Shown here piece after piece: positions 28,250 to 36,371 of a DNA stretch of 64,000 nucleotides; the first letter of the stretch is position 1, and each line of letters begins with the position of its first letter. The translations under genes were made by a program, and so were the position numbers. The notes beneath the pieces were generated by a model, which saw only the letters and a program-made list of their open reading frames with translations, was not told the DNA's origin and did no database searches. The DNA lies in NCBI RefSeq assembly GCF_005144885.1, contig NZ_CP039690.1:1550001-1614000 (forward strand), written 5' to 3'. The stretch is from Phreatobacter stygius. Lineage in GTDB: Bacteria > Pseudomonadota > Alphaproteobacteria > Rhizobiales > Phreatobacteraceae.

Positions 28250-29583
28250 GGACGATCTCCGAGGATCGCCCAGAACTCCAGCTCCAGGTCAGGCCAGGTG
28301 CCCGAGAAATGGAAGCCGACGGCGCTGGCGGTGGAAAATTCCGGCCAGAGCGGCGAGGTCCGGTCGAGCAGGAAATAGACGTGGTCCGCCATGGCGCGGA
28401 TCTGCGGCGGCGGGGTCGGCAGGTGGATCAGCGGCACGCCCGGCAGATGGGCATGCACGATCTCGTTCATCTTGGTGTTCGGGCCGACCTTGAACAGTTG
28501 CGGGAATTCGGTCTGGATTTCGGTCAGCGGCCGGCGCGCCGAAACCTCCAGCACCAGGTTGGCGTTGCGGAACAGCGAACGGTCCTTGATGGTCGAGACG
28601 AAGGCATTGGCCGCCCGCTCGACGATCTCCAGCCGGATCGCCCGGCGGCCGTAGCGGATGCTCAGATATTCCTGGATGTCGCGCACCACGGGCGCGAAGG
28701 TATTTTCCAGATCGTCGTGGTCGTAAGCCGGATAATCATTGGTCCGCCGCTCGGCCGAGGCGAAGGTCGCCAGCTCGCCGACGAAATGCAAGAGCTCGAC
28801 ATAGAGCCGCTCCGGATGGGCGTAGCGGGTCATCCTCAGATGCTTGAGCACGGCCAGGTGCCGGTTGAGCAATTGCAGCACGAAATAGTCGACCGTCTGC
28901 AGGCCGCCCCCGGCGGTCGGATCGGCGGCATAACGGGCCAGCTCCTCCAGCTTGTTGTCCATCCAGCCGATGATCCGGTCCATCCAGCCGTCGACGGTCG
29001 GATGGGCGTTGCAGATCAGCAGCGGTGGCACATAGCGGTCGTCGAAGATGATCGCCTTGTCGCGGATTTCCAGCACGCGGGCGACGCCGAGCGACACGTA
29101 GCCGGGCTTCTGGGTCTTGCGGACATCGAAGCTGAGGCGTGGAAAGGCGATGTCGATCTCTTCCTCGATGCGCAGCGAGGAATTGGAATCGATGATGGTC
29201 TGGGTCGCGGTGACGAACCGGCTGCCGGTCTCCGCACTGCCGGTGTCGACTTCCCGGGTGTTCGGCGAGATCACCGGCAGCGACAGCCAGACGGTGCTCT
29301 TGGCGGCATTGTCGGGAATCTCGATCGGCGCCGGCAGCGGCCCGTCCATCGGCAGGTCGAAGGGCGTGCCGTCGGGCATGATGCCGCTGGCCCGGCGCAG
29401 CGCGAAGCGGCTCTGCTGGGCGAGGTCGCGATCGATCTCGACCTGCGCGAAACCCCAAGGGTAGGGCGTGATGTCACGCGCACGCGTTTCCACCAGGCGC
29501 TCGAGATAGCGATCGCCTTGTTGCATGTGGTGGGGTCGCAGAAACAGACCCTCAGACCACGCGACTTTCCCGAACCACGACAT
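28246..29583 (-). CDS. tssK: T6SS baseplate-membrane connector TssK
   Basis: ImpJ/VasE family, 445 residues. The opening WFGKVAWSEGLFLRPHHMQQGDRY is diagnostic and the C-terminal head domain follows after LIHLPTPPPQIRAMADHVYF. TssK links the baseplate to TssL/TssM. ATG at 29583 is used; an in-frame TTG at 29589 is possible. It is the first gene of the tssK-tssL-tssM-tagF-pppA-ppkA operon. The 222 bases upstream should hold its promoter. Confidence 0.96.
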   Translation of the reverse strand: MSWFGKVAWSEGLFLRPHHMQQGDRYLERLVETRARDITPYPWGFAQVEIDRDLAQQSRFALRRASGIMPDGTPFDLPMDGPLPAPIEIPDNAAKSTVWLSLPVISPNTREVDTGSAETGSRFVTATQTIIDSNSSLRIEEEIDIAFPRLSFDVRKTQKPGYVSLGVARVLEIRDKAIIFDDRYVPPLLICNAHPTVDGWMDRIIGWMDNKLEELARYAADPTAGGGLQTVDYFVLQLLNRHLAVLKHLRMTRYAHPERLYVELLHFVGELATFASAERRTNDYPAYDHDDLENTFAPVVRDIQEYLSIRYGRRAIRLEIVERAANAFVSTIKDRSLFRNANLVLEVSARRPLTEIQTEFPQLFKVGPNTKMNEIVHAHLPGVPLIHLPTPPPQIRAMADHVYFLLDRTSPLWPEFSTASAVGFHFSGTWPDLELEFWAILGDRP

Positions 29584-29677
29584 GAACAATCCATGCGTTC
29601 TATCGCGCAGCGACTTAAGGCTTCAAAGATCGTAGCGCGGCATTCCAAGGTTGAGAAGAGGTGGCACGATTTGCCTC

Positions 29678-29692
29678 GTCTTCGGCGAAGAC
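29678..29692. promoter_or_regulatory. Inverted repeat upstream of tssK
   Basis: GTCTTC-GGC-GAAGAC, a perfect 6-base-arm inverted repeat about 95 bases before the tssK start. It could be an operator for the neighbouring Crp/Fnr-type protein or another regulator. It does not resemble a classical Crp or Fnr site, so this is tentative. Confidence 0.35.
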
Positions 29693-29805
29693 TGAGCAGA
29701 GCGTAACGCAGCTTTGTTTCCAAGTGACTTCTTGTCGGCAAACCATGACGGCCGTGACCCGGTCAGGCTGTGTGCTGCCGCACATCGCCGGCCGCGGCAG
29801 ATCGC

Positions 29806-30597
29806 TCACGAGGCCCCGGCGCGACCGCCGGGGACCACGCCCAGCTTCTCGATCTCGCTACGGATGAGGTCCGGTTTCGGGATCGACAGGGCGCCGCGGT
29901 CGCGGCGGATCAGGCCGATGTGATCGAGGTCGTTGAGCTCGCGCGAGACCGCCTCGCGGCGCGCGCCGATGCGGGCGGCCAGATCCGACTGGATCGGCGG
30001 CGGACTGACCACCAGCCCGGGGGCGCCACGCGCCGGCCGGGCAAGCCTCAACAGCTCGCTGAGCAGCCTGAGCCGGACCGACAGGATCGTGTGTTCCAAG
30101 AGTTTCATATTGCCGAGGCGAACCCGCGCGGTGAGCATGCGCATCAGCCTGAGCCCGACCGGCGGCGAGCCGAGCACGATGTCCAGAAACACCGCCGCCG
30201 GAATCCGGCAAACCTGGGTGCGCACCAGCGCGGTGACGTTGGCGCCGCGCCGGAGGCCGTCAATGGCTGCCATTTCACCGATGATCGTGCCGCCTTCGAA
30301 ATCGCCCAGGATCAGCTCGTGGCCGAGATTGGTCCGCATCAACACCCGGACCGAGCCGCGAATGATCACGAAGACATCGTCGCTCTCGTCGTCGAAATCC
30401 ATCACCAGCGCGTCGGGCTTGAACTCGATCCAGCGCACCCGCGCCTCGTTGCGCTTGGCGATGGCCGGGTCGGCGCCAGCGAAGAAGGCCAGATCCGTCA
30501 GCTGATGGGATGCGGCGGCGCCAGCGACCTTCGGCGGCAGCGGCGCGTCATCCTTGGCCTCGACCGGCGAACGCCCGGCATGGTCAGACTGCGACAT
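29806..30597 (-). CDS. Crp/Fnr-family transcriptional regulator
   Basis: A 263-residue protein with an N-terminal cyclic-nucleotide-binding-like domain (about 30-150, core FVIIRGSVRVLMRTNLGHELILGDFEGGTIIGEMAAIDG), a dimerisation helix, and a C-terminal winged helix with SDLAARIGARREAVSRELNDLDHIGLIRR. The phosphate-binding segment GEMAAIDGLRRGANVTAL resembles the cAMP cassette (GE...R.A), so nucleotide binding is plausible. No Fnr-type N-terminal cysteines are seen. The start has AGAGGATCG upstream. It lies just upstream of the tssK operon on the same strand, and a nucleotide cyclase is encoded 6 kb away. Control of the T6SS by cAMP or another ligand is an inference. Confidence 0.88.
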   Translation of the reverse strand: MSQSDHAGRSPVEAKDDAPLPPKVAGAAASHQLTDLAFFAGADPAIAKRNEARVRWIEFKPDALVMDFDDESDDVFVIIRGSVRVLMRTNLGHELILGDFEGGTIIGEMAAIDGLRRGANVTALVRTQVCRIPAAVFLDIVLGSPPVGLRLMRMLTARVRLGNMKLLEHTILSVRLRLLSELLRLARPARGAPGLVVSPPPIQSDLAARIGARREAVSRELNDLDHIGLIRRDRGALSIPKPDLIRSEIEKLGVVPGGRAGAS

Positions 30598-30739
30598 GAC
30601 GATCCTCTCTGGGGCCGGGAGCTTGCCCTAAGGTAAGCGTCGGGATCAAGACCGGCCGCGAACCCGAGGGACATGCCTTGGTGGCAGCATGGCCCTCAAG
30701 TCGGCCCGCGTCGACTGTGTGAAACGCCAGGAACTGATC

Positions 30740-30759
30740 TTGGCCCGATATCGGGCCAA
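30740..30759. promoter_or_regulatory. Perfect 20-bp palindrome upstream of the Crp/Fnr-type gene
   Basis: TTGGCCCGATATCGGGCCAA is perfectly self-complementary. It lies 143-162 bases before the regulator start and 25 bases after the end of the M23 gene. There is no U-run on the minus strand, so an intrinsic terminator is unlikely. An operator for the adjacent regulator or another dimeric protein is the best guess. Confidence 0.5.
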
Positions 30760-30784
30760 TATGGATAATGCCGGGATCAAACAC

Positions 30785-32278
30785 CTAGGGAATGAAGTCC
30801 GCCCGCGGCCGCGTCTGGCTCATGCCGAGTTCTTCGCCGACCCGCATGAAGCGCATCGGATCGTTCGAGGTGCCGTGGAGCCGGGTCTCGTAATGCAGAT
30901 GCGCGCCGGTCGACCGGCCGGTCGAACCGACCAGCCCGACCCGGGCACCGACCGCGACCGGCTGCCCCGGCGTCACCAGGATTTCCGACAGATGGGCATA
31001 ACGCGTCACCAGGCCGTTGCCGTGGTCGACCTGGACCAGGTTGCCATAGCCGCCGCCCCAGCCGGCGGAAAGGACGACGCCGCCGCCGGTGGCGAAAACC
31101 GGCGTCCCCGAGGGGGCCGCGAAATCCTGGCCGGCATGCAGCCTGGCGGTGCCGAGGAAGGGATCGGAGCGCGGCCCGAAACGGCTGGAGATCCGGTTCT
31201 CCGGCCCCACCGGCCGGCGCAGCGGCAAGGTCTCGATGGTCGGCCCCAGGCGCCGGATGACCGCAACGTTCTGGCGAATTTCGGTGATCGCCAGCCCGAA
31301 GGGGCCGGCATCCTCCGCGTCGCGCCGGGTCACCACGGAAACCACCGCCGCCGCCCTGTTGCGGGCCGGCTCGAGGATGCCGGTCAGCTCGCGGCCGGCG
31401 ACATCGACCGCCTGGCGCAACAGATTGGCCCGTGTCCGGGTCGCCGCGCCCATCGCCTGAACCGCCCGAACCTGGTCGGTCTCCAGCCGTTTGACGCGTC
31501 GGTCGAGCAGTTCGACCACTTCGAGCGCCTCGCGCGCGGCGAGCGATGTCGGGATGGCTGGGGCAGCCGGTGTCGCCGGTGCCGGCCGGCCGGGTCGGCT
31601 CGGGCGGCTGGCGATGGCCCGCGCCGGGCCGAATTCGGAGGCGCCGGCGTCGCCGTGATGCTCTTCCGGCGGCGGCAGTTCGGCCGGCTCGGCATCCGGG
31701 TCGAGATTGACCTCGGCCTCGGCCTCTTCGGTTTCCGGCAACAGCGACCGCGTCCGCTCCCGCGGTCCACCCGGACGCGCCGTCGGCACCGGCACCGCGT
31801 CGCCGCCGACCCGGCCGAGGCCGGCGCCGAGCGCCGCGATCGGCGCCCCGCCGATCTGTTCGGTCAGCCTGACGAAAGCCGATTGCCGGGTCTCGATCTG
31901 GCTCTGGCGCCGGGCCAGGTCGACCAACCGTCCCTCGACGCCGGTCCGGTCCAGGCTCATCCGGTCGAGATCGCGCTGGGCCCGGCTGGCCTCGGCCCGC
32001 GCGGCAGTCAGCGCCCGGCGATATTCCAGCGATTGCTGCTCGTGCAGGTCCTGCAGTTGCCCGGTCCGGGCCACCGCGCTCGCCGCCAGCCTGTTGCCGG
32101 AGAACAGCAAGTAAGTCATGCCGGCGCCCCAGGCGGCGACCAGGCCAAAGACAAATATGACGACAAATAGCGTGCCGTTGCCGACGGAAAATTCACGAAC
32201 CCGCGAATTCGCTTTCGCGCCCGCAATATTGAGCGGGCGTCTCTTTGAAGCAGAACCTGATGAACCGGCCTTCCACAT
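30785..32278 (-). CDS. Membrane-anchored M23 (LytM) endopeptidase-like protein with coiled coil
   Basis: A 497-residue protein. A basic cytoplasmic start is followed by one transmembrane helix near residues 33-58 (NGTLFVVIFVFGLVAAWGAG), then a long coiled coil (about 65-140) and an acidic Pro/Ala-rich linker. The C-terminal LytM domain has RISSRFGPRSDPF, zinc ligands HAGQDF and HLHYE, and GLVTRYAHLS between them. All usual catalytic residues appear present, so it could cut peptidoglycan peptide cross-links or activate amidases in the periplasm. It is upstream of the regulator and the tssK operon on the same strand. A role in opening the wall for T6SS assembly is possible but unproven. Confidence 0.85.
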   Translation of the reverse strand: MWKAGSSGSASKRRPLNIAGAKANSRVREFSVGNGTLFVVIFVFGLVAAWGAGMTYLLFSGNRLAASAVARTGQLQDLHEQQSLEYRRALTAARAEASRAQRDLDRMSLDRTGVEGRLVDLARRQSQIETRQSAFVRLTEQIGGAPIAALGAGLGRVGGDAVPVPTARPGGPRERTRSLLPETEEAEAEVNLDPDAEPAELPPPEEHHGDAGASEFGPARAIASRPSRPGRPAPATPAAPAIPTSLAAREALEVVELLDRRVKRLETDQVRAVQAMGAATRTRANLLRQAVDVAGRELTGILEPARNRAAAVVSVVTRRDAEDAGPFGLAITEIRQNVAVIRRLGPTIETLPLRRPVGPENRISSRFGPRSDPFLGTARLHAGQDFAAPSGTPVFATGGGVVLSAGWGGGYGNLVQVDHGNGLVTRYAHLSEILVTPGQPVAVGARVGLVGSTGRSTGAHLHYETRLHGTSNDPMRFMRVGEELGMSQTRPRADFIP

Positions 32279-32645
32279 GGGAGTTTTCAGCGGTTAAGGG
32301 TCAAGTTTACTTAAAAAAATAAGCACCAATGCCTGGGCTGTCAATTTTCGGCCAAGTGATCGCTTGTGGCAATTCCTGGCCCATTTTTGGCACCGGGTAT
32401 CAGCTTTGACATCCGCGTCACACGAATAAACAGCCCAGCGGCGCATGTCATAACGTCCCCCAACTCTGCGTCATGTGCGCCAGCGCACGGACCATATCGA
32501 TGAGTTGGGGGAGCAATCGTCAAGGCCGCTCAAGCATTGGTTCGTTGACGCTCCCCAAGCATTGGTTCATCGTCATGACAAGCTTCAATGGGATGAGAGT
32601 GCAACCATCCTTCTCTGCACGGCCGACAACAGGGCGAGGCGAGAA
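32279..32645. other. Divergent intergenic region, relatively AT-rich, with a long stem-loop
   Basis: These 367 bases separate the M23 gene and the caspase-like gene, which diverge. The part near the M23 side is AT-rich (an A-run around 32313), unlike the surroundings, and a TTGACA occurs at 32406 without a convincing -10 partner. A long stem-loop at 32456-32512 lies in the presumed leader of the caspase-like gene. No gene is seen; in-frame codons upstream of 32646 have no coding character. Confidence 0.5.
32456..32512 (+). promoter_or_regulatory. Two-tier stem-loop in the leader of the caspase-like gene
   Basis: TCCCCCAACTC (32456-32466) pairs perfectly with GAGTTGGGGGA (32502-32512). Inside, GTGCG (32475-32479) pairs with CGCAC (32484-32488) around CCAG. 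No U-run follows, so it is not a normal terminator. It could be an RNA regulatory element or a protein-binding inverted repeat about 135 bases before the start codon. Confidence 0.5.
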
Positions 32646-35303
32646 ATGATAGCACAACGAGACAGGTTCCGTACCGCAACCCGCCGCTTTGCCCGCATGC
32701 TCGCGACCGCCGCAGCTGTCGTGCTGGCAACCTTCTGGATGGTTCAGGCGGCCGCGGCGCAGGCCCCCGCCAAGCGGGTCGCCTTGGTCATCGGCAATTC
32801 CGAATATGCACACCTGCCACGGCTGAAGAACCCGACAAACGACGTGCGCGAGGTCGTCGCGGTGCTCCGCTCGGCGCAATTCGAGGTCATTTACGGGCGC
32901 GATCTCACCCGCGTCCAGTTCGAGGAGCTGGTCAAGACGTTCCTCCGCTCGGTCGAGAGCGCCGATGTCAGCCTCATTTATTATTCCGGCCACGGCGTCC
33001 ATGTCGCTGACCACAATTACCTGATCCCGATCGATGCCAAACTTTCGACGCCTTACGACGTCGAGATCGAGACAATTCGGGTTGACAATATCTACAGATA
33101 CATTCGCGAAACGACCAAGGTTCAGCTGATTTTCCTGGATGCCTGCCGGGATAATCCGTTCAACGCCGAACAATATTGGATCGCCGACCGGCTGGAGCGT
33201 GCGGCCGGCAATCGCGGCCTGGCACGTCCGGCCAGCACATCGTCGCCGGCCGGCGCCCTGTCGGGCAATGGCAGCCTGTTCGCCTTCTCGACCGAACCGC
33301 GGCAAGTCGCCTATGACGGCTCCGGCGACCTCAGCCACTATACCCAGGCCTTCGTGCGCCGCGCCCTGACGCCCAATCTCGAGCTCAGGCAGATGCTGAC
33401 CCAGGTCCGGCGCGACGTCATCACCGCCACCAACGGCCAGCAGAGGCCCTGGGAGAACTCGTCGCTGGTCGACGATTTCTTCATGCTGCGGCTGCCCGGC
33501 GCGCCGAGCACGGCGGCGATCCACCGGCTCAATATCGTCGCCGGCAGCGGCGGCGCGCCGATCGACCTGCCGACACCGCGCAGCCCCTCCGGCGCGCCCC
33601 TGACCATCGCCTTCGACCGCATTCCCGAAACCGGTCGCCTGCTGGTCGACGGGCGCCCGGTCCAGGCCGGCAGCCCGATCCCGGCCGCCAGGCTGCCCCA
33701 CCTCACCTTCGATCCCGGCGCCGCACCGGCCGGCCATGTCGAACTCCTGACCTATGCCGTGTCCGATCCCTGGAAGCAGTCCAGCCAGGGCGCCATCGCG
33801 GTGTCGGTCACCGAGGCCGCCCAGATGGCGCGCTCATCCGCCACCCGTCTCGCCCAGCAGACCCGCCCGGTCGCGCCCCCGCCGCGCCATCAGGAGGCCC
33901 ACGCCTATGTCGCTTCGCTGCAGCGCCTGTCGCCGGAAGCGCCGATCGGGGTTGGCCCGGTGCCGCTGAGATTGCCGGAGGTGCGTGTCCCGCCGGGCGG
34001 CGAGACCTTGAACGTCACCGTCAACGAGGTCCCGGCGACCGGCATGCTGCGCGCCGGCGACCGGGTCGTCGAAGCCGGCTCGACCTTGCCGCTGGCGGAG
34101 ATCGCCAGCCTGACCTTCGAGCCGCAGATCGGCACCCAGGGCCGGACCCAATCATTCCGCCTGACCTTCGATACCGGCGAGCGCCGGACCGCTTCGGGTT
34201 TCGCCGCGCGGCCGGTCATCCATCCTTGCGACACCGCCGCGGCCGAGCCTTTCGACCTTCAGGGCGTGGCGCCCGGGCGGCTGCCCAATGAGATCGACCC
34301 GCCGGCCGCGCTGCGGGCCTGCGGCGAGGCCATGCGGCAATATCCGGCGATCGCCCGGTTCGAGTTCCAGCTCGGCCGTGCCCATCTCGCCGCCCGCGCG
34401 GTCGCCGAAGGCTGGCGCCATGCCGAGGCGGCGGCCGATCGCGGTCATGTTCGCGCGCTCTATCAGATCGGCTATCTCAATCGCCTCGGCGTCGGCCGGC
34501 CGGCATCCGAGGCGGCCGCCGTCGAGATGTTCAAGCGCGGCGCCGACCGTGGCGACCCCTACTCGATCTATGACTATGGCAAGGCCCTGTTCTATGGCCG
34601 CGGCGTCGACAAGGATGTCGGCAACGGGCTGGCCATGATGCTGCGCGCCGCCGATCTCGGCCACACCTACGCGATGAACGAGCTCGGCTATATCTTCACC
34701 TCGGGTTCCGGCATGACCGCCGACACCGAGCGCGGCATGCGCTTCTACCAGGCCGGCGTCGAGCGGCGCGACATCTACTCCTTCAACAATGTCGGCGTCG
34801 CCTATCTGCGTGGCACCGGCGTGCCGCGCGACGTCAGGAAGGCCATGGACTATTTCGTCCGGGCCGCCTCGGGCGGGCATCCCTATGCGCCGACCAATGT
34901 CGCCAGGCTCTATCGCGACGGCGCCGGCGTGCCACGCAACGAAGCGCTCGCCGCGACCTGGTTCGAACGTGGTGCCGAGCGGGGCGACTATTGGGGCGCC
35001 TTCGACCGGGGCCGGCTGGCACTGCAGGGCGCTGGCCGCCTGCGCAACAATGTCGATGCCGGCTATTATTTCGCGCTCGCCACGGCGCTCAATCGTCCAG
35101 GCGTCGGCGATCCCGACAACAATGCCCGGCAGCTGCTTCATCGCCTGCCGGAAGACGACAAGCGAAAGGTCGAGCAACGCCTGCTCAGGCAGTTGACCGG
35201 CGCTGACGCGGCCGCGGTCAGCGCCGCCTCGCTCGAAGACCGGCTGGTCGCCCTGGCGCGGCGCAGCTGGGAACAACGCAACCCGCGCATTGACCTGTTC
35301 TGA
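32646..35303 (+). CDS. Exported caspase-like (peptidase C14) protein with Sel1 repeats
   Basis: An 885-residue protein. A basic N-terminus and hydrophobic segment (LATAAAVVLATFWMVQAAAAQA) indicate export. The caspase-like domain (about 40-270) has ALVIGNSEYAHLPRLKNPTNDV, catalytic His116 in YYSGHGVHV and Cys167 in FLDACRDNPF. Two similar beta segments follow (FDRIPETGRLLVDGRPVQAG and VNEVPATGMLRAGDRVVEAG, about 95 residues each). From about residue 595 to 850 there are at least six Sel1-type helical repeats (AAEMFKRGADRGDPYSIYDYG-like). Start ATG at 32646 is chosen because the upstream extension is not coding-like. It lies between T6SS genes and a lipoprotein gene on the same strand. Its substrate and link to the T6SS are unknown. 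Confidence 0.85.
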   Translation: MIAQRDRFRTATRRFARMLATAAAVVLATFWMVQAAAAQAPAKRVALVIGNSEYAHLPRLKNPTNDVREVVAVLRSAQFEVIYGRDLTRVQFEELVKTFLRSVESADVSLIYYSGHGVHVADHNYLIPIDAKLSTPYDVEIETIRVDNIYRYIRETTKVQLIFLDACRDNPFNAEQYWIADRLERAAGNRGLARPASTSSPAGALSGNGSLFAFSTEPRQVAYDGSGDLSHYTQAFVRRALTPNLELRQMLTQVRRDVITATNGQQRPWENSSLVDDFFMLRLPGAPSTAAIHRLNIVAGSGGAPIDLPTPRSPSGAPLTIAFDRIPETGRLLVDGRPVQAGSPIPAARLPHLTFDPGAAPAGHVELLTYAVSDPWKQSSQGAIAVSVTEAAQMARSSATRLAQQTRPVAPPPRHQEAHAYVASLQRLSPEAPIGVGPVPLRLPEVRVPPGGETLNVTVNEVPATGMLRAGDRVVEAGSTLPLAEIASLTFEPQIGTQGRTQSFRLTFDTGERRTASGFAARPVIHPCDTAAAEPFDLQGVAPGRLPNEIDPPAALRACGEAMRQYPAIARFEFQLGRAHLAARAVAEGWRHAEAAADRGHVRALYQIGYLNRLGVGRPASEAAAVEMFKRGADRGDPYSIYDYGKALFYGRGVDKDVGNGLAMMLRAADLGHTYAMNELGYIFTSGSGMTADTERGMRFYQAGVERRDIYSFNNVGVAYLRGTGVPRDVRKAMDYFVRAASGGHPYAPTNVARLYRDGAGVPRNEALAATWFERGAERGDYWGAFDRGRLALQGAGRLRNNVDAGYYFALATALNRPGVGDPDNNARQLLHRLPEDDKRKVEQRLLRQLTGADAAAVSAASLEDRLVALARRSWEQRNPRIDLF

Positions 35304-35340
35304 GACGGACGGGCGGAACGACTGCCCAATGGAGGACATG

Positions 35341-35943
35341 ATGTCGAAAATGCACAAGACCACTGGTGCGGCATGCATCCTGGCGGCCGGGTTCATCCTG
35401 ACCGGCTGCGTCAGTGATCGAGCCGAATGGGACGACCGTCCGCGCACGCGGGTCACCAGCACCTATTATCGGGAAGCCCCCGTGCGTTACGTCGAGCAGC
35501 CGCGCCGGTACCGCGAGCGCGAGGTGCGTTATGTCGAGCAACCGCGCCGGTACCGGGAGGCGCCGAGGGCCGAGACGCGGCAGGTTGAGCGGGTCCGTCC
35601 GCGGCAGGTGGCACCCGATGTTCCCGGCACTGTCGGCACGATGGGCGGCGGTGGCGATGCCGGCGGCGGCGGCGGCGGCGCGGGCAGCGGCGGCTGGTCG
35701 GATATCCGCCTGAAGCGCAATATCGAGCGGGTCGGCTCGTCGGCCAGCGGCCTGCCGATCTACGCCTTCGAATATATCTGGGGCGGGCCGCGTTATGTCG
35801 GCGTCATGGCGCAGGACGTGATGCAGGTGAAGCCGGAAGCGGTGATCACCACCGAGAGCGGCTATCTGATGGTCGCCTACGACCTGATCGACGTGCGCAT
35901 GACCACCTTCGAGGAATGGACCAAGGCCCACGCGCCGGCCTGA
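35341..35943 (+). CDS. Lipoprotein with C-terminal S74-type intramolecular chaperone domain
   Basis: A 200-residue protein. A signal peptide with lipobox LTGC (Cys23) predicts a lipoprotein. Residues 48-73 hold a tandem Arg/Tyr-rich repeat (VRYVEQPRRYRE twice), then a Gly-rich linker (102-118). The C-terminus begins WSDIRLKRNIERVG and continues YAFEYIW, GVMAQDVMQ, KPEAVIT and YLMVAYDLI, matching the phage tail-spike S74 autoprotease/chaperone domain. The Ser120/Lys125 pair is spaced as in the self-cleaving dyad. Start ATG at 35341 is five bases after GGAGG. It follows the caspase-like gene by 37 bases and precedes PAAR. Why a lipoprotein carries this domain is unclear. Confidence 0.82.
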   Translation: MSKMHKTTGAACILAAGFILTGCVSDRAEWDDRPRTRVTSTYYREAPVRYVEQPRRYREREVRYVEQPRRYREAPRAETRQVERVRPRQVAPDVPGTVGTMGGGGDAGGGGGGAGSGGWSDIRLKRNIERVGSSASGLPIYAFEYIWGGPRYVGVMAQDVMQVKPEAVITTESGYLMVAYDLIDVRMTTFEEWTKAHAPA

Positions 35944-36062
35944 CGGCGGCAGCCCTCGCAGCGCGGCGCCGGCCGGCGCCGCAGGCGCGGTCGCCAGCCG
36001 CGCCGGCCATCAATCCGCGAGACCGCGGCAGGCGGCTCTCGCCACCCAGGGAGACAGGTCGG

Positions 36063-36344
36063 ATGGGTCGCCCCGCCGCACGGCTGACGGACATGCACAT
36101 GTGCCCGATGGTGGCGCCGGCGATGACGCCGATCGTCGCCGTCGGCATGCCCAATGTGCTGATCGGCGCCCTGCCGGCGGCCCGCATAACCGATGTCTGC
36201 GTCTGCGTGCCCGTGCCGGATCCGATCATCACCGGCTCGACCTCGGTGCTGATCGGCGGGTTGCCGGCCGCCCGCATCGCCGACCTGACGCTGGCCGGCG
36301 GCGCCATCCTGACCGGCTGCTTCACGGTGCTGATCGGCGGATAA
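36063..36344 (+). CDS. PAAR-domain spike-tip protein
   Basis: A 93-residue stand-alone PAAR protein that would sharpen the VgrG trimer. The pattern is MGRPAARLTDMHMCPM, then VLIGALPAARITDVCVC and VLIGGLPAARIADLT, with Cys/His residues suited to the zinc-bound cone tip. GGAGA precedes the start. There is no effector extension. It is about 19 kb from vgrG but within the same locus, and closes the plus-strand group with the caspase-like protein and the lipoprotein. Confidence 0.92.
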   Translation: MGRPAARLTDMHMCPMVAPAMTPIVAVGMPNVLIGALPAARITDVCVCVPVPDPIITGSTSVLIGGLPAARIADLTLAGGAILTGCFTVLIGG

Positions 36345-36371
36345 CGGGCCGCCCTCGAACCGGCCGCCGCG

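Noticed and set aside
29662-29677. TGGCACGATTTGCC as a sigma-54 promoter
   Set aside because: The GG-to-GC spacing is 8 rather than 10 and it points away from tssK.
32406-32411. TTGACA as a -35 box for the caspase-like gene
   Set aside because: No acceptable -10 hexamer lies 16-18 bases downstream.
35341-35943. The small lipoprotein considered as a TssJ
   Set aside because: Its C-terminus is an S74-type domain and it lacks the TssJ beta-sandwich pattern; it is also longer and far from tssK-L-M.
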